DNA from: Hyphomicrobium sp.
Lineage (GTDB): Bacteria > Pseudomonadota > Alphaproteobacteria > Rhizobiales > Hyphomicrobiaceae
Reading direction: 5' to 3'
Assembly (NCBI GenBank): GCA_002928955.1
Contig: PERT01000027.1
Coordinates: 1 to 43,319 of the forward strand
DNA: 43,319 nucleotides
The translations under genes and the position numbers were made by a program. Each line of letters begins with the position of its first letter. Position 1 is the first letter of the stretch. The notes below the pieces were generated by a model. That model was given only the letters and a program-made list of their open reading frames with translations, was not told the DNA's origin and searched no databases. This document shows, in pieces, positions 7,090 through 15,965 of the stretch.

Positions 7090-8247
7090 CTATCTTCGAT
7101 ATCCGTCACCAGACCTGGACGCGGGCCGCACGGCGAGCCGGATCGACCCGATCAGCTTCGGCAGCGACGGCATCGCTGACGCCGCGCGCACGGCTGGCAC
7201 CGGTGCGGGCGGCACGATCCCGCGCTCGGCCACCGGAATGGGCGGCGAGGCACCACGGGCCAGCACCACCTGTTCAAGCCGCCCGGCTGCCGTTGCCACC
7301 CGCTGCTGCGCCGCCAGCACGAACGGTAGCCGGATGGCCACAGCCCCGGCGCGCGCCCGGCTTGCCGCCAACCTGCGCTCGTAGGCCTCGAGCATCGGCA
7401 GACCTTCGCGTCCGCGGTGGTTCACCACCCGCAGATGCGGCACCGCCGTCTTGACGATCGTCGCCAGCAACACACCGGCGGTGTTCTGCAGCGGATCGAT
7501 CGGATCGCTCACGTTCCGCGCCACCTCCACGCCAGGACCGTTGCTGCCGAGATTCGACGCATGCACACTGAATACGTCGTAGGGAGCGACCTGCAGCACG
7601 ATGACAAAGCGGCGGCCCTTGGCGTCGAATGCTGCTTTGCCCAGGTAGAACGGCACGAATACCGAGCCGCCGTGCGAGGACACCGTGTCGTACATATCGG
7701 TGTTTCGCGTGCTGTTGTGGAACTCGTGGAACACGAAGTACTGCATACTGCGCGTCATGCGCCGGCGGTAGCCCTGGCCCTCGCGATTGCGCGGACTGTG
7801 GGCGATCAAAACATACTCCGCGGGGGACACCCAGATCCGCCCAGCCGGAATCCATCCGTCGTTGGCCAATACCGGCAGTGTCAGCTTGCAAGCCAACTCC
7901 GGACAGTTCCTGGACACGTCCTTGAACGCCTGCGGAGACGGCGCCGTGCCGTCCGTCGCCTTCAGCGTCGCCATGGCATCGTTGAACGCAGCCTGGCCCC
8001 GCTCCGTGCGGTAGAGCGGCCAGCCGTCGATCCGCGCCTGATCGCCCTCGCCGCGCGGCATTTTGCTGGCCTGCTCGCGCGAGGCGCCGATGTGCCGCGA
8101 CTTGAACGTTGCCGCATCCAGGGCGTTCGTCTGCGCCGCACCTGCGGTCGGCATCACAGCGACGGCAAGAACCGCCAGCGGAAGCGCCACCGCGCCCGCG
8201 CTCACCACGGCCGCCACCCTTTTGCAAGCCGCTGGCAAGCGCGCCAT
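7090..8247 (-). CDS. Secreted or membrane-anchored protein of unknown function
   Basis: From ATG 8247 the protein has about 385 residues. A TTG at 8286 would add 13. It starts with a hydrophobic signal/anchor (RVAAVVSAGAVALPLAVLAVAVMPTAGAAQ), so it is exported. The body carries KDVSRNCPELACKLTLPVLANDGW with two cysteines that could pair, an AEYVLIAHSPRNREGQGY stretch and QYFVFHEFHNSTRNTDMYDTVSSHGGSVFVPFYLG. The HEFHNS sequence looks like a metal site but is not the zincin HExxH spacing. The C-terminal ~100 residues are Ala/Pro/Arg-rich and probably disordered. I do not recognise the family. It lies 101 bp downstream of the small terminase start on the same strand, with no evidence of a shared operon. 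Confidence 0.7.
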   Translation of the reverse strand: MARLPAACKRVAAVVSAGAVALPLAVLAVAVMPTAGAAQTNALDAATFKSRHIGASREQASKMPRGEGDQARIDGWPLYRTERGQAAFNDAMATLKATDGTAPSPQAFKDVSRNCPELACKLTLPVLANDGWIPAGRIWVSPAEYVLIAHSPRNREGQGYRRRMTRSMQYFVFHEFHNSTRNTDMYDTVSSHGGSVFVPFYLGKAAFDAKGRRFVIVLQVAPYDVFSVHASNLGSNGPGVEVARNVSDPIDPLQNTAGVLLATIVKTAVPHLRVVNHRGREGLPMLEAYERRLAASRARAGAVAIRLPFVLAAQQRVATAAGRLEQVVLARGASPPIPVAERGIVPPAPVPAVRAASAMPSLPKLIGSIRLAVRPASRSGDGYRR

Positions 8248-8380
8248 GTACCGCAGAAAAAAAGCCTTGAGGTCTATCCAGCGCAAGCTCTTCTCCAGGT
8301 TTTGCCCCGAGATGTCTTGCTCCGGTAAGGCGGCTTTATCGCGCCCAGAGATGGGCAGAATTGGGAACCGCTGAGTGCCC

Positions 8381-8710
8381 CTATTTCGCGGGCTGCGACC
8401 GCAGGCTCAGGATGTAGGCGATCACATTGTCGCGGTCCTCCGTGCCGATGATGATGTTGGGCATCGACGGATGCGACGTCTGCAGCCAGACCGCCAGCGC
8501 CCGCCCGGTCATGCCCGCCGTCCGCGCCACGGCCTCGAAGGTCGGTGCCTTGATATTGGGCGAGTACTGTGCGCCTGCCACGACGGCGTGACATTCCGTG
8601 CAATTCCTCCGCGCGAACGCGAGGCCCGCGAGCTTGTCGCCCGGCTCCTCGGCGTGGGCGGCGAGAGGCAGCAGAAGGGAGAATACCAAAACCAAGTATG
8701 TGCGCTGCAT
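8381..8710 (-). CDS. Small class I c-type cytochrome
   Basis: A 109-residue periplasmic electron carrier. The signal peptide is MQRTYLVLVFSLLLPLAAHA. One haem-binding CxxCH motif is present (RRNCTECHAV), and the likely distal Met ligand is in SHPSMPNIIIG, followed by the usual closing helix DNVIAYILSLR. I chose ATG 8710 because it gives a clean signal peptide; the frame extends to 8788 but with unlikely sequence. The partner oxidoreductase cannot be read from the context, since neither neighbour is a known haem enzyme. Confidence 0.85.
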   Translation of the reverse strand: MQRTYLVLVFSLLLPLAAHAEEPGDKLAGLAFARRNCTECHAVVAGAQYSPNIKAPTFEAVARTAGMTGRALAVWLQTSHPSMPNIIIGTEDRDNVIAYILSLRSQPAK

Positions 8711-8815
8711 GGAACGTATCTCCTCAAGTTGCCGAGACAGCATGGGATCAATCGCCGCCGCGGGCCTTGATCCCAAGCAATGTTCCACCCCGCCAAATCT
8801 ATCTGGCCTGCGGAC

Positions 8816-9166
8816 TCAAAGCAGGATCGTGCTGCCGTCGGGCTTCTTGACGTAGATCGCCGTGCGTCCGAGCATTCCCTTGCCGATCGCCGCGATCTCA
8901 ACCACACTCGCGTAGCTGCCGGAAATCATGAGGATGGCGACCTCCTCCTTGATGGTCTTTCCCTCCGGGTCGATCCAGCCGCCCTTGCCGCGATGGATCG
9001 TGAACCCGCCGCACAACTTCAACGATGCATCCTCGATCGCGGCCAGCGCGATGGCCAGGTCGACATCCGTATTCGGCGTGCCGTCGTTCTTCGGCCCGAG
9101 CCCGAAAATCAACGTGTACTCGGCATCCTTCCCGGCCTCTCTCGCGTCGTTCGCCTCACCGGTCAT
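8816..9166 (-). CDS. Conserved-looking hypothetical protein, 116 aa
   Basis: From ATG 9166 (MTGEANDAREAGKDAEYTLI) the product is 116 residues. It is a soluble alpha/beta protein: EYTLIFGLGPKNDGTPNTDVDLAIALAAIEDA, then LCGGFTIHRGKGGWIDPEGKTIKEEVAILMISGS, and a C-terminal strand TAIYVKKPDGSTILL. The pattern is loosely like small DUF3574-type proteins, but I would not assign it. The frame extends upstream to 9364 without similar character. The strongest evidence that it is real is codon quality and the regular strand/helix alternation. It lies about 100 bp upstream of the cytochrome on the same strand. Confidence 0.6.
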   Translation of the reverse strand: MTGEANDAREAGKDAEYTLIFGLGPKNDGTPNTDVDLAIALAAIEDASLKLCGGFTIHRGKGGWIDPEGKTIKEEVAILMISGSYASVVEIAAIGKGMLGRTAIYVKKPDGSTILL

Positions 9167-9489
9167 GCGTGCCTCCGTGGAGTTAGTGCTTCGGCCCCAG
9201 TCTATCTCGACCTCGCACGCCCGGAATGTTCTCACTCGCTCAATAAATCGCTCTCGGCCCTCGTGCCCAAGTGCGCGCGTATTGCGCTGCCGGCCTTGCG
9301 ATCCGTGAGCAGTTCCGGCCTCTCGTGGATCATGTTCGCGCGAAGGCACCGGTACGGTCGCCATGACTTTGCCAAACTGAAGGCGGCCTTGTGCCTTGCA
9401 AAGTAGTCACCATGTCGAAAGCGAGGAACGACGCTGAGCGATTGGCGTGTTAAGCTTCCGTGAGTGGTAGTTATCGAGTTGGTGTTCCG
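9167..9489. other. Intergenic region, nothing recognisable
   Basis: 323 bp between divergently transcribed genes, so it should hold promoters for both. I could not identify convincing -35/-10 boxes, repeats or an RNA gene. The short ORFs here show no coding character. Confidence 0.4.
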
Positions 9490-9786
9490 ATGGCCAGCAA
9501 CAAGCGAACGAAAAAGCCCATGGATACTGCTCTCGTCGACGGTTTCGTCGCACGCCTCAACGCGGCGCCTGGCAAAGATGTGCCCTTTACTGAGGTCTAC
9601 AACGCCTTGACGATCGACCCTCGTGTCCGTCAGCCTGAGGCGGCGCTCATTGCCAAGAAGTTCCTTGGCACGGGCAACGCGAGCGTAACCAAGAAGGAAT
9701 CGTTCCGGCAGATCCGGTCGCACCATCTGTTCTTGATCGACTATCAGGCCAAGTCGCGCGCTCAGGCGGGCAAGTCGGCGGCCTAA
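9490..9786 (+). CDS. Hypothetical protein, 98 aa, Lys-rich
   Basis: From ATG 9490 the protein is MASNKRTKKPMDTALVDGFV..., basic, largely helical and without signal peptide. A GTG at 9460 would add ten residues. The middle reads LNAAPGKDVPFTEVYNALTIDPRVRQPEAALIAKKFLG, resembling a small winged-helix or helical-bundle unit, and the end is Ala/Lys-rich. I do not recognise the family. The gene converges on nadE with only 6 bp between the two stops. Confidence 0.55.
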   Translation: MASNKRTKKPMDTALVDGFVARLNAAPGKDVPFTEVYNALTIDPRVRQPEAALIAKKFLGTGNASVTKKESFRQIRSHHLFLIDYQAKSRAQAGKSAA

Positions 9787-9792
9787 GCCCCC

Positions 9793-11532
9793 TCACGCCC
9801 CATCCCCACCGTCCGCACGCGGCGTGCCGACGCGCGGGGCGGCCGCGGGCGGCGCAGCGCCGGCCGCGCCGCCATCGATGCTCTCGCGAAATTTATTGGT
9901 GATCGGATACCGCCTGTCGCGGCCGAAGCCGCGCGCGGAGATTTTGACGCCCGGCGCCGCCTGCCGCCGCTTGTATTCGGCGAGCCGCAAGAGCCGGTCG
10001 ACCTTAAGCACCGTTTCGGCTGGATGCCCGCGCGCCACGATCTCGCCGAGCGGCATCTCGCCCTCGACGAGGCAGGCGAGAATGTCGTCCAGCACCGCGT
10101 AGGGCGGCAGGCTGTCTTGGTCGGTCTGATTGGCGCGCAGCTCCGCCGTCGGCGCTTTGGTCAGTATGCGTTCGGGGATCACCACGCCGCTGGGTCCTAG
10201 GCCGCCCGCGGGCACGTGCCCGTTGCGCCACTCAGACAGCCGGTAGACCTCCATTTTGTAAAGGTCCTTGATCGGATTGAAGCCGCCGTTCATGTCGCCG
10301 TAGAGCGTGGCGTAGCCGACCGACATCTCGCTCTTGTTGCCGGTGGTCACCACCATGCCGCCGAACTTGTTCGACACCGCCATCAGGACGGTGCCGCGCA
10401 CCCGGCTCTGGATGTTTTCTTCCGCCACGCCCGGCTCGGTGCCCGAGAACAGATCCTTGAGGCCCCAGGTGAGGCCCGCGACCGCCGGCTCGATGGACAG
10501 CTTGTCGTAGCGGATGCCGAGCGCTTTGGCGCAGGCGGCCGCGTCCATCAGGCTCTCGTCGGAGGTGAACTTCGACGGCAGCATGATGGCGTGGACTTTG
10601 TCCGGCCCCAGCGCATCGACGGCAATGGCTGCCACAAGGGCGGAATCGATGCCGCCAGAGAGGCCAAGCACAACGCCGGGGAAGCCGTTCTTCCGCACGT
10701 AGTCTCGAAGTCCGAGCACGCAGGCCGAGTAAGCCGCGGCATCGCCCTCCTCGGTTATCTCGCGCGCACCTTGGGTGCAGACCCAGCGGCCATTGGCCTT
10801 GGTCCACTCCGTCAGTACGATCGCTTCGCGCCATGCCGGCAGGTGGTGCGCGAGCGTGCGATCGGCATTGAGCACAAACGAGGCACCGTCGAACACGAGT
10901 TCATCCTGGCCACCGACCTGATTGACGTAGGCCAGCGGCAGGCCCGTCTCGATCACGCGCTCGACGGCGATGCAGAACCGCACGTTGGACTTCTTCCAGT
11001 CGAACGGGCTGCCATTCGGCACAATCAGGATCTCGGCGCCGCACTCCTCGAGGCACTCCGTCACCTCGTCCTTCCAGATGTCCTCGCAGATCGGCACGCC
11101 AATCTTGACGCCACGGAACAGGATAGGCCCAGGCAAGGGGCCGGCCTCGAACACGCGCTTCTCGTCGAACACGCCGTAGTTGGGCAGGTCGACCTTGGTG
11201 CGGACAGCTTCGACGCGGCCGCCGTCCAGGAGCACCACGGCATTGTAGAGCTTGCCGCCCTCCGGCCAAATCGTTCCGACGAGAACGGCGGGGCCAGGTC
11301 CAAACGCCGGGCCGAACTCGATGGCCAGCGCCTCTATCTTGGCTCGCGCCGCCCTTTGGAACGCGGGCTTCAGTACCAGATCCTCGGGCGGGTAGCCGGC
11401 GAGAAAAAGCTCGGGGAACACGACGAGGTCAGCGCCGAGGCGGTGGGCTTCTCGGCGCGCCACGACAATTTTGGCAGCATTGCCGTCGAGATCCCCGACG
11501 GTGGCGTTCAGCTGGGCAAGGGCGATGCGCAC
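9793..11532 (-). CDS. nadE: Glutamine-dependent NAD+ synthetase
   Basis: Last step of NAD biosynthesis: amidation of deamido-NAD+ with ATP, using ammonia released from glutamine. 579 residues, normal for the two-domain form. The N-terminal nitrilase-fold glutaminase shows the Glu-Lys-Cys triad at E41 (VVFPELFLAGYPPEDL), K113 (RTKVDLPNYGVFDE) and C149 (GVPICEDIWK). The C-terminal synthetase has the PP-loop GLSGGIDSALV at 290-300, followed by the TTGNKSEMSVGYATLYGDM region. ATG 11532 begins MRIALAQLNATVGDL, the standard start. A 14-bp tandem repeat lies directly upstream. The short C-terminal tail is Ala/Pro-rich. Confidence 0.96.
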   Translation of the reverse strand: MRIALAQLNATVGDLDGNAAKIVVARREAHRLGADLVVFPELFLAGYPPEDLVLKPAFQRAARAKIEALAIEFGPAFGPGPAVLVGTIWPEGGKLYNAVVLLDGGRVEAVRTKVDLPNYGVFDEKRVFEAGPLPGPILFRGVKIGVPICEDIWKDEVTECLEECGAEILIVPNGSPFDWKKSNVRFCIAVERVIETGLPLAYVNQVGGQDELVFDGASFVLNADRTLAHHLPAWREAIVLTEWTKANGRWVCTQGAREITEEGDAAAYSACVLGLRDYVRKNGFPGVVLGLSGGIDSALVAAIAVDALGPDKVHAIMLPSKFTSDESLMDAAACAKALGIRYDKLSIEPAVAGLTWGLKDLFSGTEPGVAEENIQSRVRGTVLMAVSNKFGGMVVTTGNKSEMSVGYATLYGDMNGGFNPIKDLYKMEVYRLSEWRNGHVPAGGLGPSGVVIPERILTKAPTAELRANQTDQDSLPPYAVLDDILACLVEGEMPLGEIVARGHPAETVLKVDRLLRLAEYKRRQAAPGVKISARGFGRDRRYPITNKFRESIDGGAAGAAPPAAAPRVGTPRADGGDGA

Positions 11533-11550
11533 GGATCAGGGGGCTCATTC

Positions 11551-11634
11551 AAACTGGGATTGGCAAACTGGGATTGGCAAACTGGGATTGGCAAACTGAG
11601 ATTGGCAAACTGAGATTGGCAAGCTGGGGCTGCC
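11551..11634. repeat. 14-bp tandem repeat, five units plus a decayed sixth
   Basis: Unit AAACTGGGATTGGC: three identical copies at 11551-11592, two with one A for G change (11593-11620) and a degenerate sixth (11621-11634). The array ends 18 bp before the nadE start codon on the opposite strand, so it occupies the nadE leader or promoter. The 14-bp period puts successive units on different helix faces. Confidence 0.9.
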
Positions 11635-12526
11635 GCGGAATTTCCCGCGGGTCGTGGTCGATATTAACGCGCTTGCGCACGGCGGCATAGCGGAAGGAAT
11701 GATAGCCCAGTCTCAGCGGCTGGACTTCTGGTCTACCGTTGGAGTAGCGCCCAGACACATGGGATCACGGCTTCATGTCGTGGTGTGCAATGCAGGTAGC
11801 AAGTCCGCGCCAAGCGGTCACGCGTCCGATCCAACTTCGCCCGCGACGAACACAACGCACGGGCTGAAGGTGGCCGCATCGTCTGAGGTATTGCTTTCCG
11901 AAGCATCGAGTGCGGCAATCAGTTCAGCCGCGACGCTGTGGTCGGTGTAATAGCCGACAGTGAAATAGACGCCGCTGGCAACATCGCCGGATTCGAGCGG
12001 CTGATCATGAAGTATGTTGTCGTTCGAAGCGGGTGCGAACTCGTCAAAGACAAGCTGATCTCCGAGTTTCGGAGCGATGTCCTCGTCTTTCGCGGGTATT
12101 GCGACTGCCATTACACTTGAGCCGAACCCGGCTCACCCCATGTTTTGTCCAAGAACCAGCGGAAGACCACTCCGAATAACAACTTGCGGCGCCTTGCTCG
12201 ATCTGAATACTTGGAGCTCCGCTCTGACTCGCAGGCAAAATATCGGCTCGACCTCGAACCATAAGTCATTCCACAAATTATCGTTAGATCGAATATGGCC
12301 GACAAGCAAGGTCCACAGACCTTTTACTGGGCGATCCGACTTTGGTCGGCAAGGCCAACTCCCCGCATTTGCAACCATTCCGCGCACATCTGAACATCGT
12401 TTATAAAGCCGGCGACTTCTTGAAATCGCCTCCCTCCGGCCAGAACGCGCCAGTCGAGGTCTGGCATGACACACGAAATCCTTCAGATCAGATCAGATCT
12501 GGTCCCGTACGCGCTCGACCTCACGG
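11635..12526. other. Long low-coding region between nadE and the DAHP synthase gene
   Basis: About 890 bp, less GC-rich than its neighbours. The only ORF I would consider is 11818-12111 on the minus strand (given separately). Other ORFs overlap one another on both strands without coding character. I saw no tRNA, transposase fragment or hairpin repeat. It may be a decayed gene region. Confidence 0.4.
11818..12111 (-). CDS. Possible small hypothetical protein, 97 aa
   Basis: Acidic, soluble, with no recognised motif: MAVAIPAKDEDIAPKLGDQL..., then SGVYFTVGYYTDHSVAAELIAALDASESN. No good ribosome-binding site precedes the ATG. Reported only because the sequence is not low-complexity and stands alone in its region. 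Confidence 0.3.
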   Translation of the reverse strand: MAVAIPAKDEDIAPKLGDQLVFDEFAPASNDNILHDQPLESGDVASGVYFTVGYYTDHSVAAELIAALDASESNTSDDAATFSPCVVFVAGEVGSDA

Positions 12527-13915
12527 TCAGGCTGTTGCCGCGACCGCTTTTGGTGCCGCCCGCGCGTCGCGTTCAAGCTTCATGCGCTCGGCCACCAGGA
12601 ACGCGAGTTCCAGCGACTGATCGGCGTTCAATCGCGGGTCGCAGTGCGTGTGATAGCGGTCGGACAGCTCCATTTCGGAAATCGCGGCCGCCCCGCCCGT
12701 GCATTCGGTGACATTCTGTCCGGTCATCTCAACGTGGATGCCGCCCGCATGCGTGCCCTCGGCGCGGTGCACGTCGAAGAACGCCTCGACTTCCTTCAAG
12801 ATGCGATCGAAGGGCCGTGTCTTGAAGCCCGAGACAGCGCTGATCGTGTTCCCGTGCATGGGATCACACGACCACACCACCGAGCGTCCCGACTTCTCGA
12901 CGGCACGGATGAGTTTGGGCAAGTGCTTCTCGACCTTGTCGTGACCGAAACGGCAAATCAGCGTCATCCGGCCCGGCTCGTTTCTCGGGCTAAGAATATC
13001 CAGCAGCTTCAGCAGGCCGTCGGGCTCGATCGAAGGTCCGCACTTCAGGCCAATCGGATTACGGATACCGCGGCAATACTCGACATGAGCATGATCCGGC
13101 TGTCGGGTGCGATCGCCGATCCAGATCATGTGGCCGGAGGTGGCGTACCACTCGCCGCTGGTCGAGTCCGTCCGCGTCAGGGCCTGCTCGAAGCCGAGCA
13201 GGAGTGCCTCATGGCTGGTGTAGAACGTGGTCGCGCGCAACTGTGGCGTGTTGTCCGACGTGATCCCGCATGCGCGCATGAACGACATGGTCTCGGCGAT
13301 GCGATCGGCAAGCACCTGATAACGGTGCCCCTGCGGGCTGTCCTTGACGAAGCCCATGTTCCACTGATGAACGCGCTCGAGATCCGCATAGCCGCCGGTC
13401 GCGAAGGCGCGGATGAGATTGAGCGTGGCCGCCGACTGCCGGTAGGCCTCGATCTGCCGCTGCGGATCGGGAATGCGGGCTTCGCTGGTGAATTCGGAGC
13501 CGTTGATGATGTCGCCGCGGTAGCTCGGCAGCTCGACGTCGCCCTTTTTCTCATTGGGTGACGAGCGCGGCTTCGCGAATTGGCCCGCGATACGGCCAAC
13601 CTTGGTCACCGGACTGCCGCCGGCATAGGTAAGAACCACGGCCATCTGGAGGAAAACGCGAAAGAAATCGCGAATGTTGTCAGCCCGATGCTCGGCGAAG
13701 CTTTCGGCGCAGTCGCCGCCCTGCAGCAGGAAGCCGTGACCGTTTGCGATGGTGGCCAGCGACCTCTTGAGTTCGCGCGCCTCACCGGCAAACACCAGCG
13801 GCGGGAACGTTGCAAGCTTCGCCTCGACATCCCGCAGGACTGTCGCATCAGGGTATTCCGGAACCTGCAGAATCGGCTTCGACCGCCAGCTGTCAGGATT
13901 CCATGAGGCCGCCAT
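12527..13915 (-). CDS. aroG: Class II (plant-type) DAHP synthase
   Basis: First committed step of the shikimate pathway: condensation of phosphoenolpyruvate with erythrose 4-phosphate. From ATG 13915 the protein has 462 residues, the usual length, beginning [23 protein letters not shown]. Landmarks are [36 protein letters not shown], the [11 protein letters not shown] block, [34 protein letters not shown], and [21 protein letters not shown]. The frame runs back to 14125, but GGAG sits 8 nt before ATG 13915, which decides the start. The gene appears monocistronic here. The type II family lacks the regulatory ACT-like extension of E. coli AroG. Some groups use other symbols for this class (aroF/aroH). 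Confidence 0.93.
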   Translation of the reverse strand: MAASWNPDSWRSKPILQVPEYPDATVLRDVEAKLATFPPLVFAGEARELKRSLATIANGHGFLLQGGDCAESFAEHRADNIRDFFRVFLQMAVVLTYAGGSPVTKVGRIAGQFAKPRSSPNEKKGDVELPSYRGDIINGSEFTSEARIPDPQRQIEAYRQSAATLNLIRAFATGGYADLERVHQWNMGFVKDSPQGHRYQVLADRIAETMSFMRACGITSDNTPQLRATTFYTSHEALLLGFEQALTRTDSTSGEWYATSGHMIWIGDRTRQPDHAHVEYCRGIRNPIGLKCGPSIEPDGLLKLLDILSPRNEPGRMTLICRFGHDKVEKHLPKLIRAVEKSGRSVVWSCDPMHGNTISAVSGFKTRPFDRILKEVEAFFDVHRAEGTHAGGIHVEMTGQNVTECTGGAAAISEMELSDRYHTHCDPRLNADQSLELAFLVAERMKLERDARAAPKAVAATA

Positions 13916-14190
13916 TTTCATCACTCCGAGCAAAATGCGGAATAGAGGCCACCCACTCAGCGCTGAGGACAAACCCCCGACGCCTAACGGAGACCTCTGA
14001 TCCATCGCCGTATCGTTTGCACGAAAGTATAGGACAATGCAGACGCCAAAGCCAATCACCAAGGATGGCTCAGAACAGCCGGACGCCGCACTTCGAGTTG
14101 CATGGATGACTTGTAACTTTAACAAGACCGGGGCGAGAAACAGTCGAGATCGACATTCGCGGCGGCAAGAACGACGGCGCTTGGATTGCT

Positions 14191-14844
14191 CTACTGCGGG
14201 ACGGGTGCGCCTGCCGTGGCCGAAATCTGCTTGAGCTCAGTCTCGATGCCAATCTGGATCTCGTCGGAGACGAATGGCACGGTGCGCGTGATGCCCCAGT
14301 CGCTCCGGCGGATCTGGGTCGTTGCGGAAAAGCCTGCGATGATCTGATCGGAAAATGCCGGATTGATTGCCGCCATCGGGTGCGGGCCGACGAAATTCCA
14401 AGTCACCGACAGCACGACCGGACGCGCCACACCGTTGATTGTGAGATCCCCCGTTACCTCACCGGTGCGCGGGCTGGTCATGCGGATGTCAGTGCTCGCG
14501 AATGTGATGGCCGGGTGCTTGGCGGCATCGAAGAATTCACGCGCTTTCAGCAGCTGGTTGTCGAGGGCTGCCACACCTGTCGATAGGCTCCCCACCCTTA
14601 TCGATACCTTGACCCTGCTCGCCTCGGGCGCGGCCTCGTCGAATTCCAGCGTACCCGACACATCGTTGAAGCGGCCACCCTGCCGCGACACGCCGAGATG
14701 ATCCCAGGTGAAGCGAACTTCGGTGTGGTCCTTGTCGATGGAGTAGGTGTCCCCCGCGTGGCTTGTCGAAACCCAGCCCGCAGCCATCACACCATGAAGC
14801 GTGAACAGAGCTGCAACGGCAGATTGCCTGATACGGGATCTCAT
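14191..14844 (-). CDS. YceI-family periplasmic lipid-binding protein
   Basis: 217 residues with a signal peptide ([31 protein letters not shown]). The mature part has the YceI lipocalin-like barrel hallmarks: [36 protein letters not shown], an SSLD-like [21 protein letters not shown], and [16 protein letters not shown]. Members bind isoprenoid or amide lipids in the periplasm and are often beside cytochrome b561 genes, which are absent here. ATG 14844 gives a good signal peptide. The physiological ligand cannot be read from sequence. Confidence 0.9.
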   Translation of the reverse strand: MRSRIRQSAVAALFTLHGVMAAGWVSTSHAGDTYSIDKDHTEVRFTWDHLGVSRQGGRFNDVSGTLEFDEAAPEASRVKVSIRVGSLSTGVAALDNQLLKAREFFDAAKHPAITFASTDIRMTSPRTGEVTGDLTINGVARPVVLSVTWNFVGPHPMAAINPAFSDQIIAGFSATTQIRRSDWGITRTVPFVSDEIQIGIETELKQISATAGAPVPQ

Positions 14845-15014
14845 GCGTTAAAAATCTCCTTGGGCGCGATGTCGGCGATCATTGAGACCGCTGATTGTGA
14901 CAACACGATTTCTGGCATCAGTGTGTTGCGTCACCCGCGCTTGGTCCCCGGTTGCGGCAAGGTGGTCTGCCAAGCGTACGCGACTGAAGCAACACTCGAA
15001 TGGTAGAGTTGCCC

Positions 15015-15085
15015 GTGTTCCGCATGTCTCCGACACTTGGCCGATCGGGTACCCCACGGGGTGCCAAGTGTCGGAGGCGGACCAC
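15015..15085. repeat. Hairpin element E (degenerate member of the CTAG hairpin family)
   Basis: Outer stem GTGTTCCGC/GCGGACCAC (one mismatch), an ATGT bulge on the 5' side, a perfect 14-bp inner stem (15028-15041 with 15063-15076) and a 21-nt loop. The layout equals that of the hairpins at 19719, 26132 and 43203. The outer CTAG ends are not kept: CCC on the left, TGC on the right. It sits between the SDR stop and the yceI start, in a 254-bp gap with no ORF I would call. Confidence 0.65.
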
Positions 15086-15098
15086 TGCTGCACCGGCA

Positions 15099-15860
15099 TC
15101 AGAGTGCCGCTGCCATGCCTCCGTCGACCAGCAATTCCGCCCCCGTGACGTAAGACGACTCGTCCGACGCGAAGAACAGCACGGCGCGGGCGATCTCTTC
15201 TGCCGTGCCGAACCGCTTCAACAGCGTACGGTCGACCAGCGCCTTTGCCATCAGCGGATTGCGTAACACTCGCTCGGTGAGCGCGGTCTCGACGTAGCCG
15301 GGTGCAACCGCGTTGACGCGGATGCCAAACGGCGCGTACTCGACCGCGAGCCCCTTGGTCAAGGCTGTCACCGCGCCTTTGGTTGCCGAATAGGCAGCGA
15401 GCGGCCTCAGCCCGCGCTGACCCATGATAGACGAAATGTTGACCAGCGAGCCCTTGCCTGATTTCCTGAGCATGCCAAAGCCGTCGCGTGCCACCCGCAC
15501 CACGCCGTCGAGGTTGACCTCGCGCAGCCTCACCCACTCCTCGTCGGTCATGTGGCGGAAATCGGCACGCACGTTGAGACCCGCATTGTTTACCAGGATA
15601 TCGAGCCGGCCCGGTCCGGCCTCGACCAGCCGCATCGCTGCAAACACGTCCTGCCCGCGCGTCACGTCCATGGTCGCGGCCGTTGTCCGGTGTCCCTTGG
15701 CCGCGATGGCCGCCGCGACGACCGCCGCCGCTTCCCCGTTCTGGTCGGTGACGAAGACGTGCGCACCTTCGCTTGCAAGAGCTTCCGCGATGGCCCGGCC
15801 GATGCCCGCACCCGCACCCGTGACGAGCGCAATCTTGTTATCGAGACGCATGTTGGCCAT
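15099..15860 (-). CDS. Short-chain dehydrogenase/reductase (FabG-like)
   Basis: About 253 residues from ATG 15860 (MANMRLDNKIALVTGAG). Classical SDR: NAD(P)-binding TGAGAGIG near 14-21, NNAG (VNNAGLNVRADF), catalytic Ser in NISSIMGQRG, then Tyr-x-x-x-Lys in YSATKGAV, and VNAVAPGYVETALT. The acidic residue after beta-2 (VTDQNG) suggests NAD rather than NADP preference. The substrate is not predictable. The frame is open to 15956, but that extension lacks SDR character. The gene stands 3' of the gor-rpiA pair on the same strand, with no clear functional link. Confidence 0.9.
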   Translation of the reverse strand: MANMRLDNKIALVTGAGAGIGRAIAEALASEGAHVFVTDQNGEAAAVVAAAIAAKGHRTTAATMDVTRGQDVFAAMRLVEAGPGRLDILVNNAGLNVRADFRHMTDEEWVRLREVNLDGVVRVARDGFGMLRKSGKGSLVNISSIMGQRGLRPLAAYSATKGAVTALTKGLAVEYAPFGIRVNAVAPGYVETALTERVLRNPLMAKALVDRTLLKRFGTAEEIARAVLFFASDESSYVTGAELLVDGGMAAAL

Positions 15861-15965
15861 TACCTTCTTGAATGAGACCCACGCGTACGTGGCGAGACCG
15901 GCGGATGCGATCACCCACCCTTCCCATGCGGCAAGTTGGACGCGCAGACGTGTCAAATGGCCATT

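Noticed and set aside
11551-11634. Coding repeat in the minus-strand ORF 11549-11758
   Set aside because: The frame reads the 14-bp repeat as low-complexity sequence; it has no ribosome-binding site or homology-like pattern and lies in the nadE leader.
12133-12474. ORF of 113 codons on the minus strand between nadE and the DAHP synthase gene
   Set aside because: Cys/Arg/Trp-rich, overlapped by ORFs on the other strand, and without a start signal or motif.
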